This document shows, one piece after another, positions 52,437-59,228 of a stretch of DNA of 64,000 nt. Both the position numbers and the translations under genes were made by a program. The stretch is from Sarcina sp. DSM 11001 (GTDB lineage Bacteria; Bacillota; Clostridia; Lachnospirales; Lachnospiraceae). The DNA lies in the NCBI RefSeq assembly GCF_900101015.1, contig NZ_FNFZ01000006.1:1-64000 (forward strand). Reading direction: 5' to 3'. The notes under the pieces were generated by a model that had not been told where the DNA came from, did not search any database, and worked only from the letters and a program-made list of their open reading frames with translations. Positions within the stretch are counted from its first letter, which is position 1; each line of letters begins with the position of its first letter.

Positions 52437-53141
52437 ATGAGAGGAAAAGCGTATGGCGTGGGCGTGGGCCCCGGCGATCCGGAGCTGATGACATTGAAAG
52501 CAGTGCGGCTGATACGGAAAAATGAAGTGATCGCTGTTCCCGGCAGGGATGCAAAGTCTTCAGCCGCCTACCGGATCGCGGAGCGGAGTGTGCCTGAAAT
52601 CGCAGAGAAAACACTGGTCCCGATATACATGCCGATGGTCAGGGACCGGAAAAAGATGGACGAAGAGCACAGAAAAGGAGCCGCGCTCCTGGAAAAATAT
52701 CTCGACACGGGCAGAAACGTCATCTATCTGACACTTGGCGACCCGACGATCTACTGCACTTTCAGTTACCTGCAGCATATCCTGGAGAGTGAAGGCTACG
52801 AGGTCGAACTGGTCAGCGGCATCCCTTCTTTCTGCGCCGCAGCAGCGAGGCTGGGCATACCGCTCACCGAGTGGGATGAACAGCTCCATGTGATCCCCGC
52901 TGCCCACCAGTCAGGCGGGGTGCTTGATCAGCCAGGCACCTATGTACTGATGAAATCCGCCAGCCGCATGGAAGAGACCAGAGAGCTTTTGCGTCAGAGC
53001 GGCAGAGAGGCTGCCTGTGTGGAAAACTGCGGCATGGAAAACGAAAAAATCTACCGCAGTGTCCGGGAAATCCCGGATAATACCGGGTATTTTTCCCTTG
53101 TCATCGCAAAGCAGGATCGGGATACGCAGGCTCTTATTTAA
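52437..53141 (+). CDS. cbiL: Cobalt-factor II / precorrin-2 C20-methyltransferase
   Basis: The protein has 234 aa, normal length and free of inserts. It catalyses the first methylation after cobalt insertion. Motifs: AYGVGVGPGDPELMTLKAV, EVIAVPGRDAKSS, YLTLGDPTIYCTFSYL, LVSGIPSFCAAAARLGIPL and VLMKSASRMEET. It follows cobD by 65 bp and precedes cbiG, with AT-rich repeats (AAAACAAAACAGTC-like) in the 71-bp gap before cbiG. Confidence 0.96.
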   Translation: MRGKAYGVGVGPGDPELMTLKAVRLIRKNEVIAVPGRDAKSSAAYRIAERSVPEIAEKTLVPIYMPMVRDRKKMDEEHRKGAALLEKYLDTGRNVIYLTLGDPTIYCTFSYLQHILESEGYEVELVSGIPSFCAAAARLGIPLTEWDEQLHVIPAAHQSGGVLDQPGTYVLMKSASRMEETRELLRQSGREAACVENCGMENEKIYRSVREIPDNTGYFSLVIAKQDRDTQALI

Positions 53142-53218
53142 ACAAAACGATCAGTTTTTTTAAAACAAAACAGTCTTTTTTAAATCGAAGCAATCAGGTA
53201 TTGTAAAACAAAGTGATT

Positions 53219-54487
53219 ATGATTGAAACTCAGGGCCTGACAAAAAAAACTGAAAATTTCACTGCGGTGGACCACATCGACCTGACCATTGAGACAGCCG
53301 GCTGGATGAGGATAGTTATGATGGCGTGCACTGCCCGTGGATTTGAGGCGATGCGCCGCTGTGAAAAAAGGTTAAAAGAAATACTGCCGGCAGTGGAGAT
53401 CCTGACATTCGGAAGATGCAGTCATGTATCCGGATTTGAGGATAAGCCGAAGCTTTCGGAGTTGACAGCAGAATGGTTTGAACGGGCGGACGCGCTTGTT
53501 TTTTTCACCGCGGCGGGAATTGCCGTGCGCTGTATCGCCCCCTTTGTCAGCGACAAGTTCCATGATCCGGCAGTACTCGTCGTCGATGAAAACACCAGGT
53601 ATGTGATTCCGCTTTTGTCGGGACATGCCGGCGGCGCGAACAGGCTGGCCGGGATCATTGCAAAAGCTCTGGATTCTCAGCCGGTGATCACTACGGCAAC
53701 GGACGGCCGGGGACTTTTTGCTGTCGATGTTTTCGCGGTGGAAAACGGGCTTGTCATCTCCGACAGAACAAAGGCAAAACGGATCGCTTCGAGGCTTCTC
53801 GCCGGTGAGGAAGCAGCGGTGTTTTCGGATTGTGCAGATCGTGCAGATTGTGCAGGCGGGCTGCGGCTTTCAGACAGCTCTTTGCAGAAACGTCTGGATC
53901 GTTACGGGAAAGGGACTGTGCAGGTTGCGGACCGCGCCAGGGCGGATATCATTCTCTCCTTCCGGCAGCTGCCGGAAGACCCGGCAGATGCCCTCTATCT
54001 GATTCCCCGGATCCTGACATTGGGTATCGGATGCAGAAAGGGGATAACCGGGGACAGGATCTCCGATGCCGTTTTGGAAATGCTGGAAAAGAACGGTATT
54101 TTCCGCCAGGCTGTTTTCGGGATCGCTTCGATCGATCTGAAAAAAAATGAGGCAGGGCTCCTTACTTTTGCGAAGGAATGGCAGCTGCCAATCATTTTTT
54201 ACACTGCGGAGGAACTGCGGGCTGTATCGGGAGATTTTGTACCTTCCTCCTTTGTAGAGAGTGTCACCGGCGTCGATAACGTCTGCGAGCGAAGCGCTGT
54301 TCTTCTGGCCGGGAAAAACGGGGGCCTGCTCATTGGTAAACACAGGAAAGAAGGAGTTACAGCCGCAGCGGGGATCTCAATACCTGGCAGCGGACAGGCA
54401 GGGGAGTGCGGACATGAAAGTGCGAAGATACAGGATCAGGACCAGGCTGGAGAACAGGAACCCGATAACCATCGCGCTGGTCTCTGA
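53219..54487 (+). CDS. cbiG: Cobalt-precorrin-5A hydrolase with an ABC-ATPase-like N-terminal remnant
   Basis: The protein has 422 aa. CbiG proper begins near ATG 53306 (MRIVMMACTARGFEAMRRC) and shows FTAAGIAVRCIAPFV, LLSGHAGGANRLAG, ITTATDGRGLFAVD, and the C-terminal domain ILTLGIGCRKGI...GVDNVCERSAVLLAG. The preceding residues, IETQGLTKKTENFTAVDHI plus DLTI, match the opening of an ABC-2-type ATPase before Walker A. A gene remnant therefore seems to have been joined to cbiG. Neither start has a good ribosome binding site. The last about 25 codons overlap the phosphoesterase gene and are not conserved. CbiG opens the delta-lactone, releasing acetaldehyde. Confidence 0.9.
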   Translation: MIETQGLTKKTENFTAVDHIDLTIETAGWMRIVMMACTARGFEAMRRCEKRLKEILPAVEILTFGRCSHVSGFEDKPKLSELTAEWFERADALVFFTAAGIAVRCIAPFVSDKFHDPAVLVVDENTRYVIPLLSGHAGGANRLAGIIAKALDSQPVITTATDGRGLFAVDVFAVENGLVISDRTKAKRIASRLLAGEEAAVFSDCADRADCAGGLRLSDSSLQKRLDRYGKGTVQVADRARADIILSFRQLPEDPADALYLIPRILTLGIGCRKGITGDRISDAVLEMLEKNGIFRQAVFGIASIDLKKNEAGLLTFAKEWQLPIIFYTAEELRAVSGDFVPSSFVESVTGVDNVCERSAVLLAGKNGGLLIGKHRKEGVTAAAGISIPGSGQAGECGHESAKIQDQDQAGEQEPDNHRAGL

Positions 54488-55292
54488 TTTTCACAATGGA
54501 AATGCCGCCGCGGTGTCTGCTGCCCTTGACAGCTGCAGGCCGGATCTTATTGCAGTGGCGGGAGATCTGTTTCTGGGGTATCAATACCAGGGAGGCCCTG
54601 ATTTCTTTTCTGGACAGGAAAATGTCCTTCCCCTGATCCGGCATTGTGCGAAGCTTGCGCCGACCTTTCTTTCTCTGGGCAACCACGAATGGGTGGCGCC
54701 GGAAACAGAATTAAAGACGCTGGAAAATGAAGGCGTCGTCATCCTCGATAACCGGTGGATCCGGGATGAAGAGCGGGGGCTTGTGATCGGAGGCCTCAGC
54801 TCCGCCATGCTGATGGATTTCAGGAAATACAGGATCAGATATGGGGCCGACGCTCCTTACCCCCATGAGATCCGCCACACAGACAGGGTTTTCCTGCGCA
54901 CAAAGTCGGACTGGCTGGAGGATTTTTCCGCACAGAAAGGCTACAGGATCCTTCTCTCCCATCATCCGGAGTACTGGTGCCTCCGCGAACCGATGCTGCG
55001 GAAAAGAAAGATCGACCTTGTCCTCTCGGGGCATGCTCACGGGGGCCAGATCCGGATTTTTGGACAGGGCCTGTACTCGCCGGGCCAGGGACCTTTCCCC
55101 AAATATACAGGCGGATTATTCCGGGGGCCTTATGGCTGCATGATCGTCTCAAGAGGGACGACCAATACGGCAGCCATGGTTCCCCGTCTTTTCAATCCCC
55201 CTGAGATCGCTGTCATCGAGCTCGCCGGGCACGGAGCGCATCATAACAACATCAGTCAAAACATCGTCAGTCATAACATTAATCAGTCATAA
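54414..55292 (+). CDS. Calcineurin-like metallophosphoesterase (YaeI type)
   Basis: The protein has 292 aa from ATG 54414 (GGGGAG upstream); it overlaps the cbiG 3' end by 74 bp in another frame. Metal-site motifs: VSDFHNG, VAGDLF, LGNHEW, LLSHHPEY and LSGHAHGGQIRIFG. These give the full Asp/His/Asn set. YaeI-like enzymes cleave phosphodiesters, including lipid-linked ones; no N-terminal membrane anchor is obvious here. The overlap suggests co-transcription with cbiG, with no known tie to cobalamin. The C-terminus has HNNISQNIVSHNINQS, a repeat-derived tail. Confidence 0.88.
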   Translation: MKVRRYRIRTRLENRNPITIALVSDFHNGNAAAVSAALDSCRPDLIAVAGDLFLGYQYQGGPDFFSGQENVLPLIRHCAKLAPTFLSLGNHEWVAPETELKTLENEGVVILDNRWIRDEERGLVIGGLSSAMLMDFRKYRIRYGADAPYPHEIRHTDRVFLRTKSDWLEDFSAQKGYRILLSHHPEYWCLREPMLRKRKIDLVLSGHAHGGQIRIFGQGLYSPGQGPFPKYTGGLFRGPYGCMIVSRGTTNTAAMVPRLFNPPEIAVIELAGHGAHHNNISQNIVSHNINQS

Positions 55293-55363
55293 CATTTTAA
55301 TCAGTCATAACATTCATCATCCCATCGACGGTTTCCCGCCGCCAGTCTGCAGGAGAAAAACAA

Positions 55364-56071
55364 ATGACATTATTTCTTGCCAGTTTACTCTTTTCGGTCA
55401 TTGTTTTGATCTACTGGATCATATTGGAATTATTTACCCTGATGTTCCGCATCACCGGCCTGCCGGATGATAAGGCACGCTTTCAGGTCCTGTCCATCCT
55501 GACCGGAGCGGGTTTTACCACCCGGGAAAGTGAAAGCATAGTCTCTTCCAGGATGAGGAGAAGACTTGCCCAGGGGACGATGTTGTTTGGCTACGTTTTT
55601 AATGTGACGATCGTATCCGCACTTGTGAACGTGTTTTTTTCCCTGAAATCCGCGCAGGTGGACACTGTCTTTCTCGGGCTTGCTGTTCCGCTTGCGATCG
55701 CGGCGCTGGTGATCCATCTGATCAGGACACGGGCTGTCAGGAAAAGGATCGACCGCATACTCGGACGAGTTGCCGGCAGGATCATGAAACAGAATAAGGT
55801 CAATACGATCCTTCTGATGGATTACATAGGCAATGATTCCATCGCAAATGTGATCCTGAAGGAAGTTCCTGAATCATTGAAGGAAAAAACACTGGCGGAG
55901 AGCGGTCTGAAAACGGAGCACAGTATCCTGATCATGCTCATTGAAAGAGACGGGATCAAGCCGGAAAAGGCCAGAGCAGAGACCGTTTTTAAACCCGGCG
56001 ACACGCTGACGGTTTTTGGTCAGTACAAGGAAATCAGCCGGGTTTTTCAGGCGGAGGAGCGCTTTTTCTGA
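55364..56071 (+). CDS. Membrane protein with cytosolic TrkA-C (RCK_C) domain
   Basis: The protein has 235 aa. Hydrophobic segments are at about 3-25, 73-92 and 100-122. A conserved loop (TGAGFTTRESESIVSSRMRRRLAQ) lies between the first two. From about residue 140 the C-terminal part (GRVAGRIMKQNKVNTILLMDYIG, then FKPGDTLTVFGQYKEI) is a TrkA-C-like domain, which binds regulatory ligands in K+ systems. Family members are of unknown function; ion transport control is an inference. GGAG precedes the ATG. Confidence 0.8.
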   Translation: MTLFLASLLFSVIVLIYWIILELFTLMFRITGLPDDKARFQVLSILTGAGFTTRESESIVSSRMRRRLAQGTMLFGYVFNVTIVSALVNVFFSLKSAQVDTVFLGLAVPLAIAALVIHLIRTRAVRKRIDRILGRVAGRIMKQNKVNTILLMDYIGNDSIANVILKEVPESLKEKTLAESGLKTEHSILIMLIERDGIKPEKARAETVFKPGDTLTVFGQYKEISRVFQAEERFF

Positions 56072-56079
56072 GAACTTTG

Positions 56080-56190
56080 GCCTTATGCCCTTTGAAGGTA
56101 CGTATTTTGAGGTTCAATACGGAAACTCTGAGCCAACACTCCATTTTTGCCGGCCTAATGCCCATATAACTGTATGTATTTTGAGACCGG
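56080..56190. repeat. Imperfect direct repeat in the intergenic region
   Basis: GGCCTTATGCCC...TACGTATTTTGAGG and GGCCTAATGCCC...TATGTATTTTGAGA occur about 71 nt apart. Downstream, CCCGGTG...CACCGGG forms a hairpin without a T-run. No gene is supported in 56072-56343. Confidence 0.5.
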
Positions 56191-56343
56191 ATCTGTATGA
56201 CCACACCGTTCAATCTGTGTGATTTTTCAGGCTGCCCGGTGTGCCCGCACCGGGACCTGCAGATCCGTGTATTGTTCAGATCGTTTCTCTGCAGTTTTAT
56301 GACTGCTGGAGGAATCCCATAAAAAGAAAAGAGGAAAAAGTTT

Positions 56344-56889
56344 ATGATTTTACAAAATGGCAGACCGGAGGACGTGTCCGGCAGACTTCCCAGAGAGATC
56401 CGGACCTATGATTTTCTAGATTCTCTCAACATATCCTATCAGCGCACTGACCACGAGCGGGCCGATAACATGGAAGCCTGTAATGAGATCGATGCGGTCC
56501 TCGGCGTTGTGATCTGCAAAAATCTGTTTCTCTGCAACCGGCAGAAAACAAAATTTTACCTTCTCATGATGCCGGGGGATAAAAAGTTCAAGACAAAGGA
56601 ACTGTCATCCCAGATCAATTCCGCCCGTCTCTCCTTTGCCGGTCCGGATTCCATGCTGGAATATCTCGACATCGAACCCGGAGCTGTGAGTATCATGGGG
56701 CTGATGAACGACAAAGATAAAAATGTACAGCTTTTGATTGATGAAGATGTGCTGAAAGACGAGTATCTCGGCTGCCATCCCTGTGTATGTACCAGCAGTC
56801 TGAAGATCAGGACATCGGATGTGATCGAAAAGTTTATTCCCGCGACGGGGCACACCTATATGACCGTCCACCTGGTGGGAGAGGACTGA
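56344..56889 (+). CDS. YbaK/ProX-type aminoacyl-tRNA deacylase
   Basis: The protein has 181 aa. The YbaK/prolyl-tRNA editing fold is shown by TYDFLDSLNISYQRTDHERADNMEACNEID, CKNLFLCNRQKTKFYLLMMPGDKKF, SARLSFAGPDSMLEYL, PGAVSIMGLMNDKDKNVQLLIDE and YLGCHPCVCTSSLKI. It probably hydrolyses mischarged tRNA (for example Ala-tRNA-Pro), as stand-alone ProX/PrdX do. GAGGAAAAAG lies before the ATG. Monocistronic by spacing. Confidence 0.9.
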   Translation: MILQNGRPEDVSGRLPREIRTYDFLDSLNISYQRTDHERADNMEACNEIDAVLGVVICKNLFLCNRQKTKFYLLMMPGDKKFKTKELSSQINSARLSFAGPDSMLEYLDIEPGAVSIMGLMNDKDKNVQLLIDEDVLKDEYLGCHPCVCTSSLKIRTSDVIEKFIPATGHTYMTVHLVGED

Positions 56890-57027
56890 GGCAAAACTAA
56901 ACCGGGCTGCACAATCTGCTCCGCAGATCTGCCGGCAGCTGCTCAGCACTGAACACATGACTTCTCAGACTTCTGCTGTTTCAGCGGCAGGAGGAGATAC
57001 TGTTTCACAGATAAATGGAGATAATAG

Positions 57028-58260
57028 ATGAGAAACAGGAAAAGGAACTTTTTTTCGTCGATTATGACAGTACCTATAATGCTGCTTGCGGCGTCTTTTT
57101 TATTTCCGGGACAGAAACAGGCGCAGGCGCAGGACCGGTCATTTGTTCCGCTGACTCTGGCAGCAGCTACAGATCTGCACTACATTGCTCCTGAGCTGAC
57201 GGACGGGGGCGAGTGTTTTACCCGTCTTGTCGAAAACGCTGACGGCAAGGCCATGGCCTACTGTGAGGAGATCACGGATGCCTTTATATCGCAGGTGACC
57301 GGGGAAAAACCGGATGCACTGATCCTGACGGGCGATCTGACCTTCAACGGTGCGAAAGCGAGTCATGAGGCCCTTGCCGCTAAGCTGTCCTTCATCGAAA
57401 ATGCCGGCATTCCGGTACTGGTGATTCCCGGCAATCACGATCTGAACAGCACGATGGCGGCGTCCTTTCAGGGCAGATCCTACACCCTGGTCGATAGCGT
57501 CGACGCAGGACAGTTTGCCGAGATCTATGGAGATTTCGGATACCGGGAGGCCCTTGCCCACGATAAAGCCTCGCTCAGCTATGTATATGAATTATCGCCG
57601 GGGCTGCGGATCCTGATGCTTGACGTCAACACAAAAGAAGCACCGGGCACACTGACAGACGATACTTTCCGATGGGTGCGGCAGCAGCTCAAGGCAGCTC
57701 GTCAGGCAGGAGACCTCGTCCTGGCAGCCAGTCACCAGACTCTGCTGACCCATAACAGGCTGTTTTCGGACGGATATGTGATCGGGAAGGGCAGCCGGCT
57801 GCTGGAACTCTACGAAGAATACGGCGTATTCTGTAACCTGAGCGGACACATCCATATCCAGCACATCGCTCAGAGCCAGAAGGGCCTGACAGAGTTCGTC
57901 ACATCTTCCCTCATCACATCGCCCTGCCAGTACGGGATCCTGAAAGTAGATCCGAATGAGCTGGATTACCACACAGAGCGGATTTCTTTTTTCCATGCGG
58001 CAGAGGCAGAGCAGTTCTTCCGGGACACCGCCTGGCGGATGGCCTCGCAGCTGCTGCCTGACGCAGATGACGAACTGTATAGTCATTTTACAAATCTCAG
58101 CGTCGCATATTTTTCAGGCCGCCTTGATACTCATTTAAAAGATGAAGCCCTCTTTAAGGACATCTGTGCACGGGACCCCTTTATCGGCTTTTACCTTCAA
58201 TCCATTCTCGAAGACGGGTTTCAGGATCATACACAGAGAAAGGTAACAGTGGGACATTAA
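57028..58260 (+). CDS. Secreted calcineurin-like metallophosphoesterase
   Basis: The protein has 410 aa. A signal peptide (RKRNFFSSIMTVPIMLLAASFLF) is followed by catalytic motifs AAATDLHYI, LTGDLTFNGAK, VIPGNHDLN, AASHQTLLTHNR and CNLSGHIHIQH. It should therefore act outside the membrane on phosphoesters. The C-terminal 100 residues are helical without a clear domain. GGAG precedes the ATG. A strong palindrome lies 20 bp after the stop. Confidence 0.9.
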   Translation: MRNRKRNFFSSIMTVPIMLLAASFLFPGQKQAQAQDRSFVPLTLAAATDLHYIAPELTDGGECFTRLVENADGKAMAYCEEITDAFISQVTGEKPDALILTGDLTFNGAKASHEALAAKLSFIENAGIPVLVIPGNHDLNSTMAASFQGRSYTLVDSVDAGQFAEIYGDFGYREALAHDKASLSYVYELSPGLRILMLDVNTKEAPGTLTDDTFRWVRQQLKAARQAGDLVLAASHQTLLTHNRLFSDGYVIGKGSRLLELYEEYGVFCNLSGHIHIQHIAQSQKGLTEFVTSSLITSPCQYGILKVDPNELDYHTERISFFHAAEAEQFFRDTAWRMASQLLPDADDELYSHFTNLSVAYFSGRLDTHLKDEALFKDICARDPFIGFYLQSILEDGFQDHTQRKVTVGH

Positions 58261-58279
58261 TGGTGGAACCGATCCGGAA

Positions 58280-58327
58280 GGGGACGCTTCTCTGTCTCTT
58301 TTTTTGAGGAGACAGAGAAGCGTCCCC
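58280..58327. repeat. Perfect 19-bp inverted repeat, GGGGACG type
   Basis: GGGGACGCTTCTCTGTCTC (58280-58298) is exactly complementary to 58309-58327, with a T-rich 10-base loop. Its GGGGACG end resembles the element at 1181-1262. It may also end transcription of the phosphoesterase gene. Confidence 0.85.
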
Positions 58328-58455
58328 TGTCTTTCTTCCTCCGTCTCCGCAAATCTGTTCCTTTGTCTCCTTCATGATTGCAGCAGGACCACGGCAGGAC
58401 CACATCGCATGATCACATCGCATGATCATAGAGGAGATCAGTCGAAAAAGGGGTA

Positions 58456-58484
58456 TTGCATTATACCGGTGGGGGGTATATAAT
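58456..58484 (+). promoter_or_regulatory. csoR-copA promoter with an operator filling the spacer
   Basis: TTGCAT (58456-58461) and TATAAT (58479-58484) have a 17-nt spacer. The inverted repeat TATACCGGTGGGGGGTATA (58462-58480) covers that spacer, and the TACC/GGTA form is typical of CsoR-family operators. Binding would block RNA polymerase until copper is bound by CsoR. Confidence 0.82.
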
Positions 58485-58488
58485 AGGT

Positions 58489-58515
58489 CTCAGATACCCA
58501 GGTGGGGTATCTGAG
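58489..58515. promoter_or_regulatory. Second CsoR-type operator
   Basis: CTCAGATACCC and GGGTATCTGAG are perfect 11-base arms around AGGTG. The core TACCCAGGTGGGGTA resembles the first operator. It lies at or just after the transcription start. Confidence 0.75.
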
Positions 58516-58644
58516 GCCTGATTTCATATCCAGGATATATCCGGAACATGATCAGATTCTGACCGGGCTTTTTAACAATTCTTGTTTTTGCAGTTTAATA
58601 CGTTAATACAGTTTTTACATTTTTGTTTATATGGAGATTTGACC

Positions 58645-58992
58645 ATGGAAAGCATGGAGAAAACGAATCCTGAGGGCGTACAGGGAGCAGGAGATACGGA
58701 GAAGACCTGCTGCTGCCGCAAAAAGCTCCGCCCGGAAAAAGAATACAGGGATCTGCTGAACCGCCTCAGCCGTATAGAGGGGCAGATCCGGGGCCTCAAG
58801 GGAATGGTCGAGCGCGATGCCTACTGTATAGACATCCTCAACCAGGCATCTGCCGCGAGCAGTGCTCTTTCGAGCTTCTGCAAGGTGCTGCTCTCCAGCC
58901 ACATCCGCACCTGTGTCACAGAGGATGTCCGCGAGGGAAATGACGAGAAGGTCGATGAACTGGTTAAGACCCTGCAGAAAATGATGCGGTAG
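58645..58992 (+). CDS. csoR: CsoR-family copper-sensing repressor
   Basis: The protein has 115 aa from ATG 58645 (GGAG upstream); an upstream extension of the frame is hydrophobic and unconserved. The N-terminus holds a KTCCCRKK cluster. The all-helical domain RLSRIEGQIRGLKGMVERDAYCIDILNQ carries the first Cys ligand and LLSSHIRTCV the His and second Cys, the copper-type C-H-C set. It should release the two operators upstream when Cu(I) is bound, inducing copA. The 3' end is followed by in-frame tandem repeats of its last codons. Confidence 0.92.
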   Translation: MESMEKTNPEGVQGAGDTEKTCCCRKKLRPEKEYRDLLNRLSRIEGQIRGLKGMVERDAYCIDILNQASAASSALSSFCKVLLSSHIRTCVTEDVREGNDEKVDELVKTLQKMMR

Positions 58993-59120
58993 AAAGTATT
59001 GCAGAAAATGATGCGGCAGAAGACTCCGCAAAAGATGCTGCAAAAGAATCTGCAGAAGATGCCGCAAAAGCTGCGGTATAAGATGCTGTATAAGCAGCTG
59101 TAAAAGACGCCGCAAAATAT
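58972..59120 (+). repeat. Repeat expansion of the csoR 3' end
   Basis: CTGCAGAAAATGATGCGG at the gene end recurs 27 nt later, after the TAG stop, and then degenerates into 12-nt units (CTGCAAAAGAAT-like). The frame after TAG stays open for about 36 codons (LQKMMRQKTPQK...), up to a TAA at 59101. Confidence 0.78.
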
Positions 59121-59228
59121 GTCTGGGTGATTCAGTATATCATGCAGAAAGAAACCACGCAGATCTGCCCGGATTTACGTTTATATGTGGAATTTAAGAG
59201 GATTAAATTTTAAGAGGATTAAGAAGGA

